NCBI GenBank assembly: GCA_002771395.1
Contig: PCSS01000020.1
Span: forward strand, 1 to 5,422
DNA length: 5,422 nucleotides
Direction: 5' to 3'
Source of the DNA: Bacteroidetes bacterium CG23_combo_of_CG06-09_8_20_14_all_32_9
Lineage (GTDB): Bacteria; Bacteroidota; Bacteroidia; Bacteroidales; GWA2-32-17
Shown: positions 1 to 5,422 of the stretch, piece by piece
Numbering within the stretch: position 1 is the stretch's first letter
Layout of the letters: every line of letters starts with the position of its first letter
The notes under the pieces: model-generated
The model's input: only the letters and a program-made list of their open reading frames with translations
Database searches by the model: none
What the model was told of the DNA's origin: nothing
Translations under genes and position numbers: made by a program

Positions 1-62
1 TTTAAAATTTCAACATTCGTTATTTACCCCGTTAGATAATCTCTTTATTTTACTGCTCGTTC

Positions 63-130
63 ATTTACCCCGTTGAATAATTCTTTTAACACTTATACCG
101 TGAAAACAAAGTTTATTCTACGGGGTGAAT
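63..130. repeat. Imperfect hairpin, repeat copies B and C
   Basis: Bases 63-80 are an imperfect reverse complement of 113-130. Sixteen of 18 positions pair, one more is a possible G-T wobble (66 with 127), and one is a mismatch (74 with 119). The loop is 32 bases. Copies A (from 22) and D (to 155) extend the symmetry outside it as a weaker second pair, so 22-155 is a nested palindrome. Confidence 0.7.
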
Positions 131-168
131 TTAAGCTATCTCACGGGGTGAAAATGTTCAAATGCCCG

Positions 169-227
169 CCCTGTTGGATAATCTATTGTCTAATGGGATT
201 ATTTTTAATAATGTATATCCAACAGGG
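169..227. repeat. 12-bp perfect inverted repeat, repeat copies E and F
   Basis: CCCTGTTGGATA at 169-180 is exactly repeated in reverse complement as TATCCAACAGGG at 216-227, with 35 bases between. Both arms carry the same C-to-T change relative to the other copies (CCCTGT instead of CCCCGT). The arms have therefore kept pairing while diverging from the other copies, either by compensating change or because they were made together. There is no T-run after it, so it is not a typical terminator. Confidence 0.75.
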
Positions 228-240
228 TGAATTATTCAAT

Positions 241-571
241 TTTTTACCTGTAACTATTGAGAACTTACAGATAAACACATTAATATCAGTGGCAATATTA
301 TTTTTCCTTCATGATAATTGAAATGTATAAATTTATCCCATTCAACGTAATTTTATGCTTGTACTAAATTTTTACTATTTCCAAACTATCTTTTTAACAT
401 AGTATTGTTGAAAAATAATTAAACAAAAGAATACTTGATATTTAGCAGTGTTCATTATTATTTATGAATTTTACTGAAATTAGTTATATGTCAATATATC
501 AGCCAAATAATAACAATAAAAATTATTGTTCATAATCATGTTGAAAAGTTGATTGATAAAAAGTAAATTAG
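241..571. other. AT-rich intergenic region without a gene
   Basis: Very AT-rich DNA with frequent stops on both strands. I see no supported protein, tRNA or cobalamin riboswitch in it. The only clear structure is a perfect 8-bp dyad, AACAATAA (512-519) and TTATTGTT (523-530), with a three-base AAA centre. It could be a protein-binding site or a weak hairpin, but an A/T-rich dyad of this size may arise by chance in such DNA. The unit boundary to the left is not visible. Confidence 0.6.
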
Positions 572-587
572 AAACTATATATTGCGT
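572..587 (+). promoter_or_regulatory. Probable NrdR box upstream of nrdJ
   Basis: AAACTATATATTGCGT agrees with the published NrdR-box consensus acaCwAtATaTwGtgt at 14 of 16 positions, including the whole central CWATATATWG. NrdR is a zinc-ribbon plus ATP-cone repressor that binds such boxes in front of ribonucleotide reductase genes. It represses them according to bound ATP or dATP. The site lies 70 bases ahead of the nrdJ start and overlaps the candidate -33 element. The sequence match and position are seen directly; binding is inferred. The window does not show whether this organism encodes NrdR, and an AT-rich palindrome can occur by chance. Confidence 0.65.
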
Positions 588-610
588 AGTCCAAACTAAT
601 ATAAGGTTTG
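582..610 (+). promoter_or_regulatory. Candidate nrdJ promoter (weak Bacteroidota type)
   Basis: TTG at 582-584 and AAGGTTTG at 603-610 are spaced by 18 bases. They resemble the Bacteroidota -33 (TTTG) and -7 (TAnnTTTG) elements. The -7 match has AA instead of TA at its first two positions, so it is weak. It would start transcription near 615-618, giving a leader of about 40 bases. The overlap with both NrdR-like boxes would suit repression by blocking polymerase. Confidence 0.3.
593..608 (+). promoter_or_regulatory. Possible second, degenerate NrdR box
   Basis: The 10-bp core CTAATATAAG (596-605) keeps the outer CWA and WG of the NrdR core, but the centre departs from TATAT. Its first C is exactly 21 bp from the first C of the stronger box, two helical turns. 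NrdR boxes characteristically come in pairs on the same face of the helix, which is the main reason to list it. The site runs into the candidate -7 element at 603-610. Confidence 0.35.
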
Positions 611-656
611 TGTTAATAATTAATAAATTACATATTCAAAAAAAATCAAACAACAA

Positions 657-3239
657 ATGTTTATAGAAGAAATGACGATTAAACAAAAGATTTCCAGTGA
701 AGTAAATCAAAAAACTTACGGGTTTGATGAGGTTTTTCAATCAGCACTTGAGTATTTCAGAGGCGATGAACTTGCTGCAAAAGTATGGGCGAATAAATAT
801 GCTATGAAAGATTCTTATGGAAAATTTTACGAAAAAAATCCTGACGAAATGCATTGGCGAATTGCCCGCGAGATTGCACGCATCGAAAAAAAATATCCTA
901 ACCCGTTAAGTGTTAAAGAAATTTATGAACTTTTATGTGGTTTTAAATATATTATTCCGCAAGGCAGTCCTATGACAGGTATAGGTAATGATTTTCAAGT
1001 AACCTCACTTTCAAATTGCTTTGTTATTGGAATAGACGGACCAAGCGATTCTTACGGCGGAATTTTAAAAATTGACGAAGAACAGGTTCAACTTATGAAA
1101 CGCCGGGGTGGCGTAGGTCACGATTTAAGTCACATTCGCCCAACCGGTAGCCCTGTATTAAATAGTGCGCTAACATCAACCGGATTGGTTACCTTTATGG
1201 AACGTTACAGCAACTCAACCCGCGAAGTAGCTCAGGACGGGCGTCGTGGTGCACTCATGCTCAGCATATCAGTAAAACATCCCGATGCAGAAAATTTTAT
1301 TAACGCTAAGCTTGAACAGGGAAAAGTTACCGGGGCAAACATTTCAGTGAAGATTGATGATGAATTTATGACGGCTGTAACTGAAGGTAAAATTTATCAG
1401 CAAAAATATCCGGTAGATAGTGATAATCCAAAGATAGTAAAAGAAATAGATGCACGTTCGCTCTGGAAAAAAATTATTCATAACGCATGGAAATCTGCCG
1501 AACCCGGTATATTATTTTGGGATACAATAATCCGCGAATCGGTACCCGATTGCTATGCCGATTTAGGTTTTCGCACCGTTTCAACCAATCCTTGCGGCGA
1601 AATACCATTATGTCCTTATGATAGCTGCCGATTATTAGCTATCAATTTATATGAATATGTAGAAAATCCATTTACAAAAAAAGCTAAATTTAATTTCGAC
1701 CTGTTTAAAAAACACGTTCACCATGCACAACATATAATGGATGATATTATAGACCTTGAACTTGAAAAAATTGATGCAATTTTTTCAAAAGTAAATTCCG
1801 ACCCCGAAACTAGCGAAATAAAACGAGTAGAATCGCAACTTTGGGAAAAAATAAAAATTAAATCTCTTGAAGGACGGCGTACCGGTATTGGAATTACAGC
1901 CGAAGGCGACATGCTTGCGGCTCTTGGTTTACGTTATGGCAGCGACAAAGCTATTGATTTTTCGGTAGAAGTTCATAAAACTCTTGCCCTTGAAGCATAC
2001 CGCTCATCCGTTTATTGCGCCAAAGAACGAGGAGCATTTAAAATCTATAACACAGAACGCGAAAAAAATAATCCGTTCATTCAGCGAATTAAAGAAGCCG
2101 ACCCCGAACTTTACAGCGAAATGGCCAAGTACGGTCGCCGTAACATAGCACTTTTAACTATTGCCCCTACAGGAACTACAAGCTTAATGACACAAACCAC
2201 TTCCGGTATAGAACCGGTTTTTCGTCCCGTTTATAAACGCCGCCGTAAAGTAAATCCTAACGACCATGATGTGAAAATAAATTTTACTGATGAAGTAGGC
2301 GATTTCTGGGAAGAATATAATGTATTTCATCATAAATTTGTTACATGGTTAGAAGTAAATAGCTATCAGTTGTTTGAAGTTATGAAGTACAACCAGAAAC
2401 AACTTGACGAATTGGTAAAACTATCGCCATATTATTTGGCAACCTCAAATGATGTTGATTGGGTAGCAAAAGTTCGTATGCAGGGAAAAATTCAAAAATG
2501 GGTTGACCATTCCATTAGCGTAACAGTTAATTTGCCCCAAGATGTTAATGAAGATTTAGTAGCAAATGTATATTTAACAGGATGGAAAAGTGGTTGCAAA
2601 GGACTTACCGTTTACCGCGAAGGCTCCCGTTCAGGAGTACTTATTTCTGCTGATAAAAAGAAAGACAATCTGCCTGATATATTGCCTTTTGAAGTAAAAA
2701 AGCGACCTCCTGTACTTAAAGCTGATATAGTCCGTTTTAATAATAACAATGAGAAATGGATAGCTTTTATAGGAATATTAGACGAATTACCTTACGAAAT
2801 TTTTACAGGTATTGATGACGATGAAGTATTGCATGTCCCAAAATCTATTAACCACGGGGTTATAATAAAAAACAAAGACGAACAAAACAAAACCCGATAC
2901 GATTTTCAGTACATTGATAAACACGGATACCGTACAACCTTTGAAGGTTTATCGCGCATGTTCGACAAACAATACTGGAATTATGCAAAACTTATTTCCG
3001 GAGTGTTGCGTTATAGAATGCCAATAACCGATGTAATTAATCTGGTTAGTTCTCTGCAACTTGACGATGCTAATATTAATACATGGAAAACAGGTGTGGT
3101 ACGTGCCATTAAAAAATACATCCCCGATGGCGCCAAACCAAAAACCGGAACACAGTGCCCAAATTGCGGACAACACGAATTAGTTTATATGGAAGGATGT
3201 CTTACCTGCAAAGCCTGTGGATTTTCTAAATGCGGGTAA
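657..3239 (+). CDS. nrdJ: Adenosylcobalamin-dependent class II ribonucleotide reductase
   Basis: This enzyme reduces ribonucleotides to deoxyribonucleotides in the cytoplasm, using adenosylcobalamin to make the active-site thiyl radical, so it needs neither oxygen nor a second subunit. The 860-residue protein is complete. Cys121 (in LSNCFV) and Cys324 (in DSCRLL) should be the redox pair. N311-P-C313-G-E315 is the catalytic Asn/thiyl-Cys/Glu motif; the 11-residue step from Cys313 to Cys324 equals that of Thermotoga NrdJ as I recall it. The APTGT...TSGIEPVF segment (503-522) and the conserved HSISVTVNLP and GCKGLTVYR stretches (617-653) complete the barrel. The C-terminal tail carries Cys834, 837, 848, 851, 854 and 859, a zinc-ribbon-like module with the last cysteines as likely shuttle thiols. 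There is no N-terminal ATP-cone, so dATP overall-activity control at the protein is not expected. No intein interrupts it. A start at 672 (Met6), preceded by AGAAGA, is an alternative; the 657 start has only an A-rich leader. Confidence 0.97.
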   Translation: MFIEEMTIKQKISSEVNQKTYGFDEVFQSALEYFRGDELAAKVWANKYAMKDSYGKFYEKNPDEMHWRIAREIARIEKKYPNPLSVKEIYELLCGFKYIIPQGSPMTGIGNDFQVTSLSNCFVIGIDGPSDSYGGILKIDEEQVQLMKRRGGVGHDLSHIRPTGSPVLNSALTSTGLVTFMERYSNSTREVAQDGRRGALMLSISVKHPDAENFINAKLEQGKVTGANISVKIDDEFMTAVTEGKIYQQKYPVDSDNPKIVKEIDARSLWKKIIHNAWKSAEPGILFWDTIIRESVPDCYADLGFRTVSTNPCGEIPLCPYDSCRLLAINLYEYVENPFTKKAKFNFDLFKKHVHHAQHIMDDIIDLELEKIDAIFSKVNSDPETSEIKRVESQLWEKIKIKSLEGRRTGIGITAEGDMLAALGLRYGSDKAIDFSVEVHKTLALEAYRSSVYCAKERGAFKIYNTEREKNNPFIQRIKEADPELYSEMAKYGRRNIALLTIAPTGTTSLMTQTTSGIEPVFRPVYKRRRKVNPNDHDVKINFTDEVGDFWEEYNVFHHKFVTWLEVNSYQLFEVMKYNQKQLDELVKLSPYYLATSNDVDWVAKVRMQGKIQKWVDHSISVTVNLPQDVNEDLVANVYLTGWKSGCKGLTVYREGSRSGVLISADKKKDNLPDILPFEVKKRPPVLKADIVRFNNNNEKWIAFIGILDELPYEIFTGIDDDEVLHVPKSINHGVIIKNKDEQNKTRYDFQYIDKHGYRTTFEGLSRMFDKQYWNYAKLISGVLRYRMPITDVINLVSSLQLDDANINTWKTGVVRAIKKYIPDGAKPKTGTQCPNCGQHELVYMEGCLTCKACGFSKCG

Positions 3240-3256
3240 AAATAAAATTCCAAGTC

Positions 3257-3357
3257 CCAAATTTCAAGAACCGAGACCTGCGCTGTAAGCCCTTTTTGAA
3301 TGGTTTGACCATGCTTACCACAGATTTGGGGTTTTGAATTTGTAATTTGAAATTTGG
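3257..3357. repeat. Nested inverted repeat between convergent genes
   Basis: CCAAATTTCAA (3257-3267) is an exact reverse complement of TTGAAATTTGG (3347-3357). Inside it, CTGTAAGC (3283-3290) pairs with GCTTA (3313-3317) and then CAG (3321-3323), skipping three bases. At the centre ATGGT (3300-3304) pairs with ACCAT (3308-3312) around a TTG loop. Together these can form one long, bulged hairpin in either strand's RNA. It sits between the ends of nrdJ and glsB, so a role as a two-way transcription end or RNA-stabilising structure is possible. No T-run makes it a standard intrinsic terminator. A dispersed noncoding repeat is an equally good reading. Confidence 0.6.
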
Positions 3358-3363
3358 AATTTG
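3336..3363. repeat. Four tandem 7-bp repeats (NAATTTG)
   Basis: Four perfect-length units follow one another without gaps: GAATTTG, TAATTTG, AAATTTG and GAATTTG. Only the first base of each unit varies. The array forms the right arm of the nested inverted repeat. It is noncoding, just past the end of glsB. Confidence 0.8.
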
Positions 3364-3367
3364 AAAA

Positions 3368-3383
3368 TAATAGCCCTCTATTA
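3368..3383 (-). terminator. Weak hairpin overlapping the glsB stop codon
   Basis: TAATAG (3368-3373) and CTATTA (3378-3383) form a 6-bp stem with a four-base loop. In the minus-strand transcript the stem begins at the glsB stop codon TAA and is followed by ATTTTC. The stem holds a single G-C pair, so it would be a poor intrinsic terminator alone. It may act with the larger inverted repeat just beyond. Confidence 0.25.
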
Positions 3384-4343
3384 GATACGGAAAACCCTGT
3401 GTCCTAATTTGAATGATAAAATATGACGGTCCTTCTTTACATTGTAAATGTCTTTAATTGTTATAATTAAGCCTGTTTCTTCTACTTCGCCAAAGTGTGG
3501 ATTAATTGCTGTTCCAAAAGTTTTCATGGTTGGTGACAAACTCATATAGGAATTAATTAGTGGAGGTATGTTTTCGCCCAATGCTCTGACGTTTTGAGAA
3601 AGGATTTTATAATTTTCCTGATAATTTGAGCTTGAAAAAAAAAAATTAATTTCATTACCGGAAGTTTCTAATTTAGCAGGAATTATAGGTGTAACAAGAT
3701 TTTCCGAATCACTAAAATATTTTTTCAGAAAAAAGAGTATCATATCACGGGCTTTGCGGTTAAAATCGGGGTACATGGTTACTTTTCCAAAGAAAAATTT
3801 AATATGAGGATGAATAATTGTAAGCGCACCAAGCCCGTCCCACAAATTATCTAAAGCGAATAATCCTTTACGGTCTGCGTTAGTTGATTGATAATTGGGT
3901 TGAACGAACGACCTCCCAAGTTCAATTGTATAAGGTATATATTCCGTTAAAAACTTATCGGAAAAATTAAAGAGCGAAGATGTTGAAAGTATTACTTTTC
4001 CATCGGAACCAACAGGCGCTTCTTTACCAAGAATATATCTGTAACCTCCAAGAATCTCTTTACGTTTTGGGTCCCATACAATTAGCTGTTGATAAGGTTT
4101 TTCGCCATAATCACATTCGTCAACATCAAATTCTTTACCGGTTCCACCACCTGCATTACGAAAAGCTAATTCCCGTAACCTGCCAATTTCCCTCATTATA
4201 TTTGGGGAATTGTTGGAATTTACAGAAAAAATCTGGTTGTTTCCGTAATTTGAATGGCGTATAAATTTATCCTGCGTAAGTTCTTTCTTAATAAGTTCAA
4301 CAGGAACCGGGAAAATAATTCGTTTCATTAAGGGTCGTGTCAT
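3381..4343 (-). CDS. glsB: GNAT-family N-acyltransferase, probable glycine N-acyltransferase (GlsB-like)
   Basis: The 320-residue protein belongs to the acyl-ACP-dependent branch of the GNAT fold (the 'putative hemolysin'/OlsB group). Recognisable parts are the N-terminal RLRELAFRNAGGGTGKEFDVDE stretch (55-76), here quoted only as a landmark, the core ELGRSFVQPNYQ (141-152) matching the OlsB-type signature E(L/I)GRSxVxPxY, and a segment rich in aromatics around 176-194. In Bacteroides the homologous enzyme joins a 3-hydroxy fatty acyl chain to the amino group of glycine, giving commendamide-type N-acyl glycine. Substrate here is inferred from family and partner gene; ornithine or serine acceptors cannot be excluded. 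The ATG at 4343 overlaps the glsA stop by 4 bp and has AAAGGA 9 bases upstream, which favours it over Met6 at 4328. No signal peptide is seen; action at the inner face of the cytoplasmic membrane is expected. Confidence 0.85.
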   Translation of the reverse strand: MTRPLMKRIIFPVPVELIKKELTQDKFIRHSNYGNNQIFSVNSNNSPNIMREIGRLRELAFRNAGGGTGKEFDVDECDYGEKPYQQLIVWDPKRKEILGGYRYILGKEAPVGSDGKVILSTSSLFNFSDKFLTEYIPYTIELGRSFVQPNYQSTNADRKGLFALDNLWDGLGALTIIHPHIKFFFGKVTMYPDFNRKARDMILFFLKKYFSDSENLVTPIIPAKLETSGNEINFFFSSSNYQENYKILSQNVRALGENIPPLINSYMSLSPTMKTFGTAINPHFGEVEETGLIITIKDIYNVKKDRHILSFKLGHRVFRI

Positions 4344-5182
4344 AACATCATATCCTTTAGTGAATAAACCAATTTTTGCATTTTATCTGCCCAATAAGCA
4401 GGACCATAGGTTTTATTGAATGAAAGATACGAAACAGGTTCGCCAAAAACAAGTGTAAACTTTTTGCCGGTTTGCTTGTACATTTCATTGGGTAAATAAA
4501 ACATTTCAATATTTGCTTTAATTCCAATAAATTTACGTAAGTTGGCAAGATTATAAAAGAAATTTGAATTTTGTGCCTGAATATATACTGGAACAATATC
4601 ACGCTTATACTTTACAGATAGATTTATAAAACTTTTTTTCCATTCTATATCCCGAATTTTGCCTTTTATTTTTCTTGAAACCAAGCCGGCAGGATAAAAA
4701 AGAACCTGATACGGACTTTGAAAAACTTCGTCAATTATTTTTACTGAATTTTTACTTTGTGCACCAAATAAATTAATAGGAACAAAAATAGGTTCAAAAT
4801 TATGCAGGTTTAACAAAACATCATTTACCATAAAACGGGCTTCGCCAAAATATTTATAAATATTTGCTATAAAGCACATACTGTCAATTGCTCCCTGTGG
4901 ATGATTTGACACAAAAAGATAGTTTCTACCTTTAGGAATATTCTCAATTCCTGTCACTTCTTGCGAAATATTAAAAAGCTTAATTACAGCATGAACAAAG
5001 TCAATACCTGAAACATTTTTATTTTCTTCCAAAAAACGGTTTATCTCATCCTGATGTAAAATTCGTTTAATGTAACGAATTACAAAACCAGGCAACGCTT
5101 TAGCCAAATTAGGATTTTTACTTTTTATAATTGCTTCAATATCAATTTTAATAGCCTTTTTATCAGCAACTTCTACTTGCAT
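4340..5182 (-). CDS. glsA: PlsC-type 1-acyltransferase, probable O-acyltransferase of glycine lipid synthesis (GlsA-like)
   Basis: The 280-residue protein carries the lysophospholipid acyltransferase motifs in order. The catalytic block is SNHPQGAID (92-100), followed by the acyl-acceptor block FVPINLFG (133-140), then FYPAGLVSRK (162-171) in place of the usual FPEGTRS, and IVPVYI (196-201). The catalytic His94 and Asp100 are separated by five residues, not the classic four (HX4D). I recall this HX5D form from the Bacteroidota members of the family. In Bacteroides the partner of GlsB adds a second fatty acyl chain to the 3-hydroxyl of N-acyl glycine, yielding glycine lipid, and this gene's direct coupling to glsB supports the same job. 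A phospholipid-making PlsC or an OlsA-like ornithine-lipid enzyme are alternatives. It is the first gene of the operon. ATG at 5182 is preceded by AAGAAAGA. There is no strong transmembrane helix; peripheral membrane attachment is likely. Confidence 0.82.
   Translation of the reverse strand: MQVEVADKKAIKIDIEAIIKSKNPNLAKALPGFVIRYIKRILHQDEINRFLEENKNVSGIDFVHAVIKLFNISQEVTGIENIPKGRNYLFVSNHPQGAIDSMCFIANIYKYFGEARFMVNDVLLNLHNFEPIFVPINLFGAQSKNSVKIIDEVFQSPYQVLFYPAGLVSRKIKGKIRDIEWKKSFINLSVKYKRDIVPVYIQAQNSNFFYNLANLRKFIGIKANIEMFYLPNEMYKQTGKKFTLVFGEPVSYLSFNKTYGPAYWADKMQKLVYSLKDMML
4353..4358 (-). promoter_or_regulatory. Ribosome binding site of glsB inside glsA
   Basis: AAAGGA on the minus strand lies 9 bases before the ATG at 4343, within the last codons of glsA. 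It decides between two in-frame starts (4343 and 4328). With the ATGA overlap it points to coupled translation of the two genes. Confidence 0.5.
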
Positions 5183-5215
5183 TCTTTCTTAAGAATTATT
5201 TATAAATGGTATTTT

Positions 5216-5246
5216 CAAAGATATTGAAGTTTGATTAATATTTAAA
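5216..5246 (-). promoter_or_regulatory. Promoter of the glsA-glsB operon (Bacteroidota type)
   Basis: On the minus strand TATCTTTG (5223 down to 5216) matches the Bacteroidota -7 consensus TAnnTTTG at every fixed position. TTTA at 5246-5243 matches the -33 TTTG at three of four bases, with a 19-base spacer. Transcription would begin near 5209, leaving a leader of about 27 bases before the glsA ATG. Confidence 0.6.
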
Positions 5247-5356
5247 AAATGAGTTACTACATTTTTCCCTGATGAAACATCCACGACTATTTAAAGACAC
5301 ACAAGGGAATGATTATTAGTATGATTGAGGAAATTGAAACTATTACCCCATCGAAG

Positions 5357-5410
5357 TACGAATTAAGTACGAAGTTACGAATTACGAAAAAAGCAAATTC
5401 GTAGTTCGTA
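5357..5410. repeat. TACGAA repeats forming a hairpin
   Basis: TACGAA occurs at 5357-5362, 5368-5373, 5376-5381 and 5383-5388. The last two lie in perfect tandem TTACGAA heptamers (5375-5388). The reverse complement TTCGTA follows at 5398-5403 and 5405-5410. Bases 5368-5383 pair with 5396-5410 as an 8-bp and a 6-bp stem, separated by a small internal bulge, around a 12-base loop. The segment is noncoding, upstream of the glsA promoter. Confidence 0.7.
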
Positions 5411-5411
5411 A

Positions 5412-5422
5412 GCCCGCCCCGT
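5412..5422. repeat. Start of a further copy of the left-edge repeat, cut by the window end
   Basis: GCCCGCCCCGT matches GCCCGCCCTGT (164-174, copy E) at 10 of 11 bases and in the same orientation, then the window ends. It directly abuts the TACGAA hairpin. The rest of the copy (expected TGGATAAT) lies outside the window. Confidence 0.45.

Larger units (their letters stand above)
22..236. repeat. Cluster of six dispersed-repeat copies in inverted pairs
   Basis: Six related copies fit a consensus close to ATTYACCCYGTTRGATAAT. Copies in plus orientation lie at 22-42 (A), 63-83 (B) and 161-184 (E). Copies in minus orientation lie at 111-132 (C), 133-155 (D) and 212-236 (F). The order is A> B> <C <D E> <F, so B/C nests inside A/D and E/F forms a second hairpin. 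Cores read CCCCGTTAGATA (A), CCCCGTTGAATA (B), CCCCGTAGAATA (C), CCCCGTGAGATA (D) and CCCTGTTGGATA (E and F). No transposase is present. The family is unknown to me by name; it looks like a REP- or MITE-like noncoding repeat. An open frame through it is best read as chance. Confidence 0.75.

Noticed and set aside
22..83. CRISPR array from regularly spaced copies A and B
   Set aside because: Copies differ in sequence, switch orientation after two units, and spacing is irregular; there are no cas genes.
73..321. An 82-codon open frame on the plus strand
   Set aside because: It runs through repeat copies B to F and into AT-rich spacer, has no recognisable domain or ribosome site, and its hydrophobic stretches follow from T-rich codons.
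492..501. CAATATATCA as a third NrdR box
   Set aside because: Eight of ten core bases match, but the closing WG is lost and the flanks do not fit, so it is expected by chance in this AT-rich DNA.
322..656. A cobalamin riboswitch ahead of the B12-dependent enzyme
   Set aside because: No B12-box-like sequence or GC-containing multi-stem structure is visible; the leader predicted from the candidate promoter is only about 40 bases.
418..690. Direct repeat ATTAAACAAAAGA at 418-430 and 678-690
   Set aside because: The second copy lies in the nrdJ coding region and the sequence is low complexity; only two copies are seen.
1718..1912. Minus-strand open frames inside nrdJ (also 2949-3176)
   Set aside because: They lie antisense to conserved nrdJ codons and encode nothing recognisable.
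5321..5404. A 27-codon open frame starting ATGATTGAGGAA
   Set aside because: More than half of it is the TACGAA repeat, and no family or start signal supports it.

Overview
The window looks like chromosomal DNA from a member of the Bacteroidota, probably an uncultured Bacteroidales-type organism. It is AT-rich, and intergenic DNA is markedly richer in A+T than the genes. One promoter candidate matches the Bacteroidota -7 box TAnnTTTG exactly. The largest gene has an A-rich leader instead of a Shine-Dalgarno site. The acyltransferase pair on the minus strand resembles the glycine-lipid genes of Bacteroides. This placement is inferred from those traits, not from a database search.

Layout. Bases 1-240 hold a cluster of six copies of a roughly 20-bp repeat (core CCCCGT followed by ATA), arranged as nested inverted pairs. 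Bases 241-656 are AT-rich and without genes. They end in a probable control region for the next gene: a 16-bp palindrome at 572-587 that fits the NrdR box, and a degenerate second box exactly 21 bp downstream. Bases 657-3239 (+) encode a complete adenosylcobalamin-dependent class II ribonucleotide reductase, NrdJ. Bases 3240-3380 separate two convergent transcription units and contain a nested inverted repeat and four tandem 7-bp units. Bases 3381-5182 (-) hold a two-gene operon with a 4-bp ATGA overlap. Upstream is a PlsC-type O-acyltransferase (GlsA-like) and downstream a GNAT-type N-acyltransferase (GlsB-like). Its promoter lies at about 5216-5246. The right edge (5355-5422) holds TACGAA repeats in both orientations and the start of another copy of the left-edge repeat.

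Function. NrdJ makes deoxyribonucleotides for DNA synthesis without needing oxygen, using adenosylcobalamin as radical source. The NrdR-like boxes suggest that its transcription is repressed when dATP/ATP is high. The two acyltransferases probably make an N-acyl, then O-acyl, glycine lipid of the cell envelope. The two units are not functionally linked. No defence system, prophage or mobile-element gene is present. The points of interest are the regulatory site and the structured intergenic repeats.
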